Counted from the first letter of the stretch, positions 17,095 to 27,511 are shown. The stretch: DNA of 64,000 nt from Agarilytica rhodophyticola (GCF_002157225.2 NZ_CP020038.1:4432501-4496500), one strand, 5' to 3'. Notes: generated from the sequence alone by a model not told the origin. Translations and numbers: made by a program.

Positions 17095-19698
17095 TTAATT
17101 TTTAGGCAATACCAACCTATCAATAGGATAACCTGATATGGGGTCTGCATAAATTCTACGTGCAGGCAAATCATTTCCTAACCAGTTTTCAGGAATGTTA
17201 CCAAATATACGCGGATCAGGTTGCATAGGTTGACGCCGAGGGTCATTAATTGCATTAACTCCCGGTCTTAGTGCTAATGCTTGTAATGATAGACCTTCTT
17301 TTCCATCTGAAGTATGACAAGTTAAACAAAAGGCATTATTACGTGATTCAGGGCGAGGAGCATTGCGCTTAATTGGGCCTTCTGGAAAAACAAAATCATC
17401 TCGTACCGAGACTGCTCCCACCGGAACGTTGCCAAGATCAGCCTTATTATCGCCACTGTAATTATGAAAACAAAAGTATTGTGGGTAGTCTGGTGCATTT
17501 ACACGTCTTAAATGGTTGGATATTTCATTGTTCACCCACTCAGGAGTCCTGTCTGCGATGCCTTGCCACCATTTACCTAAACGCCCATTAACACCCACTA
17601 AAGTACCGTTCGCATGATTACACGCCACTTCACGGTTTATATTTTCGGAAAAGACTTTAAAGTCATCAATCCAACCTCGAAAATTTTCGTTATCATCTTC
17701 CGGGTTCATACCTAAAGTTAGCTTCCCTGGCACCATCTGAAACACTTCCTCATGATGGCTATAGTTATGAATATGCATACCGTTAATGAAAGTCTTAATT
17801 TTATTGTTGTTGGGAAGACGTTGAATTCCTATATGCGCCCATCGATTACGTCTGACACCTTGACTGATATCAATATTAGCTATTAAATCACCTATGGTAT
17901 CGTAATAACGTAAATAATTTGTACCTCGTAATTTTACTTTACTGCCATCAGGGAATGAAATTAATGTCTTATCGTTATTCCCAGTATTGCGCACATCAAC
18001 AAATACGCTGTAATACCAGCTTTTGTTAGAGATGTTACGCGACTGTCGAGGCACATCAAACTCTATGGCACTGCCTTCACCATCTAACCAGAAACCACGC
18101 CCTTCGATACCACCATTTGCTGTTTCTTCAATACGGCCATTACCTAATACTCTTCCGTACCTTGGCACGTTCCAGAGAGGTGATGTTGAAGCATTTTGTA
18201 TACGGTCGTCATGCCTCTTAACGCCCCTGGTATAAAACCTTTCAGAGTCAGGTAAAACTTCGATCATATTATTCATATTGGCATTAATGAATGTGTTAAC
18301 ATTCAGATAGTCATCAAAATGCACTTCAGCCGTTGCCGAGCCTGTACTCATCGTCCATACTACATCGCGTGGTGTGACGGGCCTCATATTCTCTAAATAG
18401 TTAAATCGATGTTCATTAGAATCAAGGAAATCTGTATTTCCAGAAGAACCAAGCGGCATGAGCGCAATCTGGTTTTCGCGACCATTACCCACTCGGATAT
18501 ACCCATTATGGTCGTTGGCTCGATCGTAATAACGTACTTCTCTATGATTATGATCTTCAGAGTTTATCGAGTAGTTAACATGATTGAGAATCCCGTCCAA
18601 GTGCACCATTTTGCCTCGTGTCCACAGCCCCATAATCACTCGGCCTTGATTGCCAAAGCTATCCACTTCACTATCACTTGAGCACGTAACGCCTCTGGGA
18701 CAACGAAAATCATATTCTGAGGTAAACGTCCTGCGATCTAATAAGGAATCATCAAACGTGGTTAGCGAGATATTGTCAGCATCTTTATCCATCCAGGGAT
18801 AGCTACCCCAAAAAGTCGTATCTTCTTTTATTACCTTGCCTGCAGTATCTTTAAACTTCTGCATAGCAAATCCATAACGTTGATTGATTGTATTGTCATA
18901 TGGCGCATGGGATAAGGGAAATACCTTATTCCATTGACGCACATCACATGCCTTAAAATTATCTGGCCTATCGTTTGTCATATAAACGACATTGGTGAAT
19001 GATGTTTTGGTCACACCTTTACTATTAGTCCAAGGCATAAAAGTGCCCCCCGCGCCTGTGCGGCCAACCAATAAACGCCCCTCGCCCACCACCATAGGTT
19101 CAAAAAACGTATCATCGATCGGGAGGTGAGTTGGACTTATCACAACATTCCCTAAATCCACATCGACTATTTTGGCATTTCGAGTTTTGGGATTGGCGAC
19201 ACGTACCGTCACTTCTGTACTCACTAGACGTTTGGTTTCTTTTCCCCTTTGTTGATCTTTTCGAAAACTGACGACATACATATCATAGCAATCATCATTA
19301 CCACAGACCCGAGGGTTTTTAACATCAGATTGTGGATCGAAAGATGGATCACACAACGCCACATGGCCATTTCTATTTTGTGATGGAATTGGCGCTCGGG
19401 TGGTGGGATCGGGCATAGCATCAGGTGAGCTATAAATATAAGTGCCAGCTGGCGATCTAACAAAAGGAGTATTTAGTTTTTCTGGAACATGTAAACGGAA
19501 AAACGTAGCGCTTTTATGAGATAAAGCAACACGACCATCGGCGGAGGTTTGTGTTGGAGGTAATGTAGGGCGCGTATATTTTTTGTTTTCAGACATATGC
19601 ACATCACGTACAAATGCTGGGGCTTCGGGCAAAGCAAGAGCTTTACTCCCTGCGATAGAAAATAACACACCGAAAAGAAACTTTTTTTTACAACTCAT
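17095..19698 (-). CDS. Secreted LamG-like protein with a single C-terminal haem c site (paralogue 1)
   Basis: The 867-residue protein has a signal peptide (about 1-22). A long N-terminal part has conserved CDPSFDP, DDCYD and CDVRQWNKV blocks. Residues about 530-686 read as a concanavalin/LamG-type beta-sandwich (GFWLDGEGSAIEF, WYYSVFVD, GWIDDFKVF). A CxxCH haem c motif follows at C791-C794-H795 (CLTCHTSDGK). It is a full-length paralogue of the product of 24455-27511, which adds a CBM13. A haem c plus a glycan-binding-type fold suggests an extracellular or periplasmic redox protein acting near polysaccharide, but I know no described family of this build. GAGGA precedes the ATG. It diverges from the G8 gene. 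Confidence 0.8.
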   Translation of the reverse strand: MSCKKKFLFGVLFSIAGSKALALPEAPAFVRDVHMSENKKYTRPTLPPTQTSADGRVALSHKSATFFRLHVPEKLNTPFVRSPAGTYIYSSPDAMPDPTTRAPIPSQNRNGHVALCDPSFDPQSDVKNPRVCGNDDCYDMYVVSFRKDQQRGKETKRLVSTEVTVRVANPKTRNAKIVDVDLGNVVISPTHLPIDDTFFEPMVVGEGRLLVGRTGAGGTFMPWTNSKGVTKTSFTNVVYMTNDRPDNFKACDVRQWNKVFPLSHAPYDNTINQRYGFAMQKFKDTAGKVIKEDTTFWGSYPWMDKDADNISLTTFDDSLLDRRTFTSEYDFRCPRGVTCSSDSEVDSFGNQGRVIMGLWTRGKMVHLDGILNHVNYSINSEDHNHREVRYYDRANDHNGYIRVGNGRENQIALMPLGSSGNTDFLDSNEHRFNYLENMRPVTPRDVVWTMSTGSATAEVHFDDYLNVNTFINANMNNMIEVLPDSERFYTRGVKRHDDRIQNASTSPLWNVPRYGRVLGNGRIEETANGGIEGRGFWLDGEGSAIEFDVPRQSRNISNKSWYYSVFVDVRNTGNNDKTLISFPDGSKVKLRGTNYLRYYDTIGDLIANIDISQGVRRNRWAHIGIQRLPNNNKIKTFINGMHIHNYSHHEEVFQMVPGKLTLGMNPEDDNENFRGWIDDFKVFSENINREVACNHANGTLVGVNGRLGKWWQGIADRTPEWVNNEISNHLRRVNAPDYPQYFCFHNYSGDNKADLGNVPVGAVSVRDDFVFPEGPIKRNAPRPESRNNAFCLTCHTSDGKEGLSLQALALRPGVNAINDPRRQPMQPDPRIFGNIPENWLGNDLPARRIYADPISGYPIDRLVLPKN

Positions 19699-20386
19699 AT
19701 CGTTTCCTCAATTTTTTATTTACGTAAATTTTCTTATTAGTCAAAAATTATTTTGTAGTTCTGTAAAACAATAAAAATTTAACACATAACAATTAATAAG
19801 TGGTAAAACCAAAAATAAAAAAATAATTCTTTCTAGGTAGAAAACAAATCTCCGATATAAGCGATCACAAAGACAATCAGCAATATTAATAAACGATATT
19901 TCTTATACTAATATCATCATGGATATTTAGCGTTTTTTTACAAAAAAATATTATTTTCAATCTCAACTTATATAACACTTAATATAACACCTACATAACA
20001 CCTACATAACACTTATACAAAAACCAATTATATGTAACTAAAAACCAGATGAGTTAAACTCATAAATTTTATGATTTTTTAATTTCGATAAATCTATTCA
20101 TCTCGACACAATCAAAAAAACTTTCATAGAATCGATACACAACCCACAATTTGCCTAAAACTCAATTGAGGCAAGAGAATATAAGTGCTACGATTTTTGG
20201 ATAAAAGAATTATAAATAAAAAATATTTAAATATTTTTAGTGGTGGCACACTCACCAATAACAGATTCATTCGACAATCTTCCATTAGCAGACGAACGCC
20301 TAACTATCTATTCAGACTATAGGTTATTCCATGAGTAATCGCATGCCTGTATTTAGGTAAAAAAAACTCACAAAAAGTGAAAAAAC
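19699..20386. promoter_or_regulatory. Divergent promoter region between LamG-haem gene 1 and the G8 gene
   Basis: The 688-bp, very AT-rich region separates two divergent genes for large secreted proteins. It contains four phased ATAACAC repeats (listed separately). No coding sequence with a credible start was seen. Confidence 0.5.
19972..20015. repeat. Four phased ATAACAC direct repeats
   Basis: ATAACAC followed by YTA occurs at 19972, 19984, 19995 and 20006, a period of 12, 11 and 11 bp, so the copies lie on nearly the same face of the helix. This is the layout of a multi-site regulator or a curved-DNA element. Confidence 0.6.
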
Positions 20387-23300
20387 ATGATAATTCAAAA
20401 ACTCCTATACGACTTTTACATAAGTATTAAAAAACATAATACATCTCCATTATCCGTGATTAATAGTTTTGTTTTAATAGTACTTACTTCTGTCGCCACA
20501 ACGATATATTCCAGCAATGTTATCGCCAATATGGCAACTAATCATGAACATCACTCCGTGCTTGCTCTGGTGGAAAAAGAAAATTCAACTCATATAGCGT
20601 TGGAAAGTGGAAAATGGTTTGACCCTGCAATATGGCATAATGGACAAGTTCCGGGGAGGGATGCGAATGTACATATTCCAGCAGGTATTAGCATCACCTA
20701 TCAAGGATCAAGCAACGCTAGACTAGATACCATACGTATTGATGGCTTACTTACTTTTGCCTATTGGAAGAATACTAAATTGGTAGTAGATACTATCGTT
20801 GTAACTAGTGATGGTCAGCTTATTGTTGGTGATAAAAACCGACCAATAAAAAAGGATTTTACCACTAAAATACTATTCGCCAATAATGGAGATATTGATA
20901 CAGACTGGGATAAAGAACTAATTTCTCGCGGCCTAATTAGTATGGGTAGAGTGAGTATTCACGGTGCTAAAAAAGACAGCTTTTTAAAAGTAGCGCAGAA
21001 TCCAATGGCTGGTGCGCGCACACTAGTATTTTCAAAAACACCGCAAGGCTGGCAAAAAGGTGACAAAATTGTAATTACTGGAACCCACAAACAGGGTTTT
21101 GACGGACCTGAAAAGTGGAAGCTTAATCCTGCAAAACATTGGCGTGATACCGAAGACGAGATTGCCACTATATCAAACATAAACGGCAAAACAGTTCAGC
21201 TAACACAAGCTCTTAAGTTCAACCATGATACTCCAGCATCAGATCTTAAAACATATGTGGCAAACCTATCACGTAATATAACCTTTTCTAATGAGGGCGG
21301 TGACGCACTACCTGTGCACCAGCGCGGGCATACTATGTTTATGCGCGATACAGTGGATATCCGCTACGCGGCATTTAATGAACTTGGTCGTACCGATAAA
21401 TCCTTTAAATCAGCGGCGGCCTCGTCATTTTCATCTATTGCAGCGAACAGTAACGTGCAGGGGCGTTATGCTATTCACCTGCATCGCACGGGAATAGGTA
21501 ATCTTAAAAACCCTGTTTACCTTGTAGGTAATGCAATTAACGGTTCGCCAGGTTGGGGGATGGTACAGCATTCGTCTAATGCTATTTTTGTCGACAATGC
21601 TGTTTACAATGCATTTGGTGCTGCTTACGTTGCTGAAAGCGGTAATGATATAGGTAACTGGCTCCGCAATATTGCTATTAAATCTCAAGGTATTCAGTGG
21701 GGTATTGTTGCGGCTCAGGATTCTGTTAATGAACGAGACGCGGGTCGTGGCGGCGATGGTTTCTGGTTTAGTAGCCGAATGGTAGAAGCATCAGAAAATA
21801 TAGCAGCCAATACAACTCATGGTTATACCTATGTTAGCCGAAATGGCATTCAGGCTGATAACGCGAGTGCCCCAATTCCTGTAGTGGTGCTGGATCAACC
21901 CGAGATTTTACGCGGCGGTAATAATGCACACCCAATTACACCAGCCTTGACAGAATTTCGAGATAACGAGTCGTTTGGCAATCAGGTGGCGTTCCAAGTA
22001 ATTCGCACTAACCCCTCACAAAATCATGACTTGCGCAGTATGATTGAGCGATTTACTGCCTGGGAAGTTTTTCGCGGTGTTACCGGACGTTATTCACCTC
22101 ACTATACTATCGTTGATCTCCGCGTAATTGGTACTGACACCCCTCATAACAACGGTAGCAATAACCCTGCAGGAATTTTATTCGAACGTAAATCATTTGA
22201 TTGGACTATCAATAGAGCAACTATCGAAAATATGCCAGTGGGCGTAGATACTCACGGACACGACGAAGGAAGAGCTAGCGATAATCGTGTCGGCATTAAC
22301 TTTATCGACATGAAATTCTATGATGTGGGCCAAGAATATAAGAAGATTACAACACAGGGTCACCATTTCTATGATTCTAAGGATTTAGTCGCGGATCGAC
22401 TCGCTGTTAGCTACAGTAAAATTCCAGCAATTTCTCCAGAACAAAGTGTCAGGCTCGATTGGTTAAAAATAGATTCGATTGGAGTTATCGGTCGTGCATG
22501 GGAGTTTGACCATCCAAGCTTAGTCTGGAAGCACTCTACAAATAATCTGTTACGTAAATCCGGTTATTTTAGAGACACCAACGGAAAACCTTTTATACTT
22601 GTGGATGATTTGATTGCAGATCGGGCAACAGGAGAAATTCAGAAAGTTCTTTTACCCATTACTCTTAATTTTACTTCACAGGAGTTAGCAAAATATAAAG
22701 ATAATGGCCGGCTGACGTTTGCAGCCCCCGCACCTGTTGCTAACGCTGATACATTTAGAGTTAACATCGACAGCCCCAAGATTTTGGATATTATAAGCAA
22801 CGACGATGATCCAGATGGAGGTAGTATATGGCTAGATGGAGTTATTCAACCTACACATGGCGAGCTCTATTTAGTTGGTAATAATCAGGTCAAATATGTG
22901 CCAGACTTTGGATTTGAAGGAAACGATAGTTTTAGTTACTGGATACGTGATGAGGAAGGCAACATTACCCGCGGAGAGGTGGCTATTCGTGTAGGATCAG
23001 GGGCTATTCCACAGGCACGGGAAATTCGCTGGTCTGATCCAGGTGAATTCACCCAGGCACTCAATAAAAATATTCAACCTATCGCCATTCAAAACAGAGA
23101 AATTATTAAGAAAGGTCGCACCTCCGTTATTGCCAACCCAATATCAAACGATCATGATGCTAACGGCGACCCCCTTTTTCTAACTGCGGTTTATCGTAGT
23201 TCAGGTAATGCATCTATCGATATGCGACTGGATCACGAAGGTCTCGCTACAGCAACAACTGACAACGTAAATGCTACCGGCGGTGCATTTTTCTATTATA

Positions 23301-24157
23301 CTATCAACGACGGGAAAAAATATGATGGAGATGATGATGGTCTTTTCTATATTTTTATGGGTAAGAATAATGCGATCCGAAATAAAGAAGAACCTGGATT
23401 TGGCCCTTCGCTCGCTGAGACACCAGCTAACTACACGCCATTTAAAATTCTAGCAAAACAGGCACCTCTCAGGCATCTCCACACCTACGATGCAAATGAA
23501 CTAAGTCATATTGAAGTATCGAGTAAAGATTATAATATTGGCTCAATCACCTTTTACCTAGATGGTAAACAAGTACACGTCGAAAATAAAGCTCCATTTA
23601 CACTGAATAATAGTAACTTAAGTTCAGGAGAACATATGTTACGTGTTGTCGCTACTGGCAAAGCTAATGGCCAAGGGCATTTGTTATTTGATTCTAGAAC
23701 TAAATTTCAAGTTTCCGGTTCACAGCTTCCTCCAGTAGGTTGGACTCAACTTCAATTTCAACATAACGGCGGCAAATGCATGGACTCAAAAGCACAAACA
23801 GCGAATAATTCAGGCTGGCATCAATGGACTTGTGGTGCACACCCAAACCGTAATTTTAGATTTGAACATGTCGAAGGCGAATACTATCAAATTCGAAATC
23901 AAGCTAGTAATAAATGTATCGATATGAAAGGACGATCTACTAATAATGCCGCATTAGCCAAATTCAACTGCAATAAACATAAGAATTTGCAATGGCGTAT
24001 AGTCGATAAAGGACAGGGTAGATTTGAAATTAGAGCAAGAGTTGGTAACCGCTGTATAAACCAAGCGGGTATCAGTAAAGAAAATGGTGGTGAAATTAAT
24101 CAATTTTCATGCGCTAATGCAAAGTGGCAGGAGTTTAAATTTTTACCCAATCGCTAA
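20387..24157 (+). CDS. Secreted G8-domain beta-helix protein with cadherin-like domains and CBM13
   Basis: The 1256-residue product has an unusually long N-region before a hydrophobic signal segment (about 25-47). Residues about 72-200 match the G8 domain (SGKWFDPAIW, VPGRDANVHIPAG), followed by a parallel beta-helix to about 700 (many N-rich turns). Two cadherin-like/Ig-like repeats (NDDDPDGGSIW at about 805; NDHDANGDPLF at about 920), an Ig-like segment and a C-terminal CBM13 (about 1115-1256) complete it. G8 plus beta-helix is the core of CEMIP-type hyaluronan-degrading proteins, so a polysaccharide-cleaving role is possible. In a galactan locus the substrate would more likely be an algal glycan. 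No ribosome binding site is obvious. It lies between the two LamG-haem paralogues. Confidence 0.82.
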   Translation: MIIQKLLYDFYISIKKHNTSPLSVINSFVLIVLTSVATTIYSSNVIANMATNHEHHSVLALVEKENSTHIALESGKWFDPAIWHNGQVPGRDANVHIPAGISITYQGSSNARLDTIRIDGLLTFAYWKNTKLVVDTIVVTSDGQLIVGDKNRPIKKDFTTKILFANNGDIDTDWDKELISRGLISMGRVSIHGAKKDSFLKVAQNPMAGARTLVFSKTPQGWQKGDKIVITGTHKQGFDGPEKWKLNPAKHWRDTEDEIATISNINGKTVQLTQALKFNHDTPASDLKTYVANLSRNITFSNEGGDALPVHQRGHTMFMRDTVDIRYAAFNELGRTDKSFKSAAASSFSSIAANSNVQGRYAIHLHRTGIGNLKNPVYLVGNAINGSPGWGMVQHSSNAIFVDNAVYNAFGAAYVAESGNDIGNWLRNIAIKSQGIQWGIVAAQDSVNERDAGRGGDGFWFSSRMVEASENIAANTTHGYTYVSRNGIQADNASAPIPVVVLDQPEILRGGNNAHPITPALTEFRDNESFGNQVAFQVIRTNPSQNHDLRSMIERFTAWEVFRGVTGRYSPHYTIVDLRVIGTDTPHNNGSNNPAGILFERKSFDWTINRATIENMPVGVDTHGHDEGRASDNRVGINFIDMKFYDVGQEYKKITTQGHHFYDSKDLVADRLAVSYSKIPAISPEQSVRLDWLKIDSIGVIGRAWEFDHPSLVWKHSTNNLLRKSGYFRDTNGKPFILVDDLIADRATGEIQKVLLPITLNFTSQELAKYKDNGRLTFAAPAPVANADTFRVNIDSPKILDIISNDDDPDGGSIWLDGVIQPTHGELYLVGNNQVKYVPDFGFEGNDSFSYWIRDEEGNITRGEVAIRVGSGAIPQAREIRWSDPGEFTQALNKNIQPIAIQNREIIKKGRTSVIANPISNDHDANGDPLFLTAVYRSSGNASIDMRLDHEGLATATTDNVNATGGAFFYYTINDGKKYDGDDDGLFYIFMGKNNAIRNKEEPGFGPSLAETPANYTPFKILAKQAPLRHLHTYDANELSHIEVSSKDYNIGSITFYLDGKQVHVENKAPFTLNNSNLSSGEHMLRVVATGKANGQGHLLFDSRTKFQVSGSQLPPVGWTQLQFQHNGGKCMDSKAQTANNSGWHQWTCGAHPNRNFRFEHVEGEYYQIRNQASNKCIDMKGRSTNNAALAKFNCNKHKNLQWRIVDKGQGRFEIRARVGNRCINQAGISKENGGEINQFSCANAKWQEFKFLPNR

Positions 24158-24348
24158 ATTTACACCACATAGGTAAAGTAAGCATCGTTGGCAATTCATT
24201 CATAAAACCGCTGATGATGCACTTTTTAGAACTCCTTATCACTGCAAAAGATAAAAGAATAAAAAAGAACATGTTAATGGGTTCTTGATAATACGTTCAT
24301 CACGAGAAATTATCGTAGGTCTATACATCTACGTCTAAGTTAAAGCAT

Positions 24349-24383
24349 AAAAAAAGCCAGAACCCATAGGTTCCGGCTTTTTT
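24349..24383. terminator. Terminator between G8 gene and LamG-haem gene 2
   Basis: The arms AAAAAAGCC-A-GAACC and GGTTC-C-GGCTTTTTT pair around a CATA loop with one mismatch. The A-run before and T-run after suit termination of both converging genes. Confidence 0.8.
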
Positions 24384-24454
24384 ATCATTCTACTTGTAAC
24401 GCTCTAGTAATAAGAATATCTAGCTAATAATTGTTATCTTATAAGCTCTTGCTA

Positions 24455-27400
24455 CTACTGAAATTTAAAACGCTGATTATCGCCGTTACTACAATTCCAC
24501 TGCTGGATATTAGTGCCATTCGCTCCAGATGCACTGGATACATCTAAACACTTGTTGCTATGACGGGCGACTATACGGAACCAGCCATTACCTCGATCAT
24601 CAAGTCGATACTGCTGATCTTGTGCTCCAACACAATTCCACTGAACTGCGTTAGCACCATTTGCCATTGATCCGCCACCAATTCCTATACACTTATCATT
24701 TTTAGTACGAATTTCGTAAAATCCATTACTAGTAGATTTAAGAGTAAAATCTTGATTTCGATTGTTGGCATTACAAGCCCATTGATGAATATTGGCGCCA
24801 TTTGCAGAAGAGCCTGAGTCTAAATCTATACATTTACTGCTATGTTGCGCGGCTAAGGATGTAGTTCCAGTGGGGACTGAAATACCCGAATTGCCACCAC
24901 CGTTGCCGGCAGAGCTACTAGAAGTGAGTAGTAGTGTGTCTATTTTGAATCCTCTTCTCGCATCTGCAACCATATGCCTAGCGGGCAAACCTTTTCCTAA
25001 CCAGTTGGCAGGAATATTGCCAAAAACTAGAGGATCAGGTTGTAATGGTTGACGTCGCTTATCGTCTTTTGCTTGCAATCCACTCTTAAGCACTAAGGCA
25101 TCGATATCTAAGCCGGCTTTACCATCACTTGTGTGACAGCTAAGGCAAAACTCATTATTGCTCGAATCTGGCCTGGGCTTATTATGCACTAATGGCCCTT
25201 CAGGGAAATTAATATTGTCTCGTATCGAAACAACCCCACCAGGAATGTTGCCCAAGTGTGCAGCAAAATCTGTATTATAATTGTGATAACATGCATAACT
25301 ACCAAACTTGCGCTTACCATTTAATAATAACTCATCGCTGATCTCTACATGAGAGCTATGAGGATAAGCGCTAACAATATTGTTCCAATAGGTACCAGCA
25401 TTGTTAGTAACACCAACAAGAGTTCCCCTAGCATGGTTACAGGCCACCTCAACATTTACTTTTTCAGCAAATATTTTAAAATCGTCAATCCAACCCTTAA
25501 AGTTTTCTCTATTATTATCAGGATTAATACCTACAGTGAGTTTACCTGGTCTCAAATGAAATAGCGCTGCGTTATGAGTGAATGAATCTATCTTATAGCC
25601 ATCAAGATAGGTACTTATAGTTTTATTACCATTTTCTAATTGAAACCCTAAGTGGCGCCATTGTTTATTTTTCATAGTGAAGAATCGATTAATAGTGCGA
25701 ACCGTTCTATTACTTGAATCAACAAACATAAGCTCCCCCTGCCCTCTGACTTTTATTTTGCTGTCATCAGGAAAAGTTAATAGCGTTCGCACCCCAGAAG
25801 TAGTTCGAGTATCCACAAAGATGCTGTAATACCAATCACTATTTAAGGTGTTTCTAGGCTGACGATCAATATTAAACTCCAGTGCAGAGCCATTACCATC
25901 GAGCCAGAATCCCTTACCTTTAATACCACCTAATGCAACGGGTTCGATTCTACCTTGCCCCAAAATTTTACCGCTGGCGGGAATATTCCAACGTGTTGCG
26001 GTGGCCGCATTTTGCACCTCACCTAGTAACTGAGCATTTCTTCCGCTAGATTCAATACGTAGCGCTTGTGCCATATTAGCGTTTAAAAAGCTATTAGGGT
26101 TAAGGTAGTCGTCAAAAGGGACTTCCGTAGTACCGCGTCCAGAACTCATTAGCCAAGAAACATCATAAGGACTTACAGGAAACATATTCTTAAAATAGTT
26201 AAAACGGTGTTCATTACTATCAAAGAATGAGGTATTACCAGAACTGCCTTTGGGGAGGTGTTCGTTAGTATTATCGCGGCCATTACCCACTCTTACAAAG
26301 CCACCATTTCTAGAATTTGCATCATACAGCCTTATATTACGCTGGTGTTTATCGTCAGCACGAATGGTAAAATCGACATTGTTTATAAGATTATCTAACA
26401 ACACCATTTTACCTTTAGTCCATAGGCCCATAATAACTCGCCCCATAGTGCCAGAAGGTTGCTGGCTATCGCGAGCAGACACACAGCTACTCGTCACACA
26501 CTCTGTTTGATAATTTGCGCGATAACCTTTCTTGGGATCAAATAAATTAGTATTAACTACTGTAAGAGAAATATTGTCTCCTCCTTTATCAATCCAGGGA
26601 TAAGAACGCAAAGAGGTACCTTCAGGAATGATTTTCCCAAGCGGGTCTCTAAATTCCTGCATCGCAAAGCCATAGCGTTTGTTAATCGTCTGATCATAAG
26701 GAGCATGTGTTAGAGGGTATACTTTATTCCATTGGCGCACATCACATGCTTCGAAGTTATCTGGATTATCATTAACAAAATAAATAGCATCAGGGCGTGA
26801 TGTCTTGTTATTGCCTTTACTGTCGCGCCATGTAATTGACGTTGCACCATTAGCTTGGCCAGATTGTCGCGCCATTAGTAAGCGTCCATCGCCAGTGGTC
26901 ATGGGTTCAAAAAATGTATATAAAGTGAAGGTTTTACCAAAAATTGGTTGTTTAGCTGTAACTTCGACGATTTTTGCATTCCTTGTCTTAGGTTTATCCA
27001 CCCTAACGGTAATGGGAGTGCTTACCAAGGTCCGACGAGTATTATTATTTGAGTCTGATTTAGCGGAAATAATAGATAAATCGTAGCAATCATCGCCGCC
27101 GCAGTTACGCGGGTTTTTTATATTTGAATTTGGATCAAACGAAGGGTCACATAATGTCATATGTGCACCTCCTGTACTAATAACATCTCGAAAACTAAGA
27201 GTAGCTTCACTGGGAGCAAAAGCATCTGCTGAGCTTAATATTTTTGTTCCATTGGACGAGTTCATAAAAGGCTTGTCAATTTTTTCTGGTACTTGTAGGC
27301 GTAACGCTACTCTTCCGTTTTCTCTTTCATTTGACAATCCAACCCTACCATCGGCACTGGTTTGCAAGGTAGGAATGGTAGGCCTTGTATACTGTCGCTG

Positions 27401-27511
27401 CTCTGTCATATGTACATCCCTATCAATAATCGGAGCTTCAGGCGCTGCACTAACATATGTGGCCAGCGAACATAAGGTATTCACAAGCATAAAGGAATAA
27501 CTGAGTTTCAT
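24455..27511 (-). CDS. Secreted LamG-like protein with haem c site and CBM13 (paralogue 2)
   Basis: The 1018-residue protein is collinear with the product of 17095-19698, with shared blocks such as RDVHM, RPT, QTSADGRV, CDVRQWNKV, APYD, GRVIMGLWT, FFDSNEHRFNY and PEGP. The LamG-like region lies at about 530-685 and the haem c site is C789-C792-H793 (CLSCHTSDGK). A Gly/Ser linker then leads to a three-repeat CBM13 (about 880-1018) absent from paralogue 1. A Met near QPMQPDP in paralogue 1 is Leu here, so it is not a conserved axial haem ligand. A signal peptide ends near VSA-AP, and CGAGG precedes the ATG. The CBM13 closely resembles that of the beta-helix protein at 3921-5633. Confidence 0.82.
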   Translation of the reverse strand: MKLSYSFMLVNTLCSLATYVSAAPEAPIIDRDVHMTEQRQYTRPTIPTLQTSADGRVGLSNERENGRVALRLQVPEKIDKPFMNSSNGTKILSSADAFAPSEATLSFRDVISTGGAHMTLCDPSFDPNSNIKNPRNCGGDDCYDLSIISAKSDSNNNTRRTLVSTPITVRVDKPKTRNAKIVEVTAKQPIFGKTFTLYTFFEPMTTGDGRLLMARQSGQANGATSITWRDSKGNNKTSRPDAIYFVNDNPDNFEACDVRQWNKVYPLTHAPYDQTINKRYGFAMQEFRDPLGKIIPEGTSLRSYPWIDKGGDNISLTVVNTNLFDPKKGYRANYQTECVTSSCVSARDSQQPSGTMGRVIMGLWTKGKMVLLDNLINNVDFTIRADDKHQRNIRLYDANSRNGGFVRVGNGRDNTNEHLPKGSSGNTSFFDSNEHRFNYFKNMFPVSPYDVSWLMSSGRGTTEVPFDDYLNPNSFLNANMAQALRIESSGRNAQLLGEVQNAATATRWNIPASGKILGQGRIEPVALGGIKGKGFWLDGNGSALEFNIDRQPRNTLNSDWYYSIFVDTRTTSGVRTLLTFPDDSKIKVRGQGELMFVDSSNRTVRTINRFFTMKNKQWRHLGFQLENGNKTISTYLDGYKIDSFTHNAALFHLRPGKLTVGINPDNNRENFKGWIDDFKIFAEKVNVEVACNHARGTLVGVTNNAGTYWNNIVSAYPHSSHVEISDELLLNGKRKFGSYACYHNYNTDFAAHLGNIPGGVVSIRDNINFPEGPLVHNKPRPDSSNNEFCLSCHTSDGKAGLDIDALVLKSGLQAKDDKRRQPLQPDPLVFGNIPANWLGKGLPARHMVADARRGFKIDTLLLTSSSSAGNGGGNSGISVPTGTTSLAAQHSSKCIDLDSGSSANGANIHQWACNANNRNQDFTLKSTSNGFYEIRTKNDKCIGIGGGSMANGANAVQWNCVGAQDQQYRLDDRGNGWFRIVARHSNKCLDVSSASGANGTNIQQWNCSNGDNQRFKFQ

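Noticed and set aside
19972-20015. CRISPR array or replication iterons
   Set aside because: The units are only 11-12 bp with no spacers, and no cas or replication initiator gene is near.
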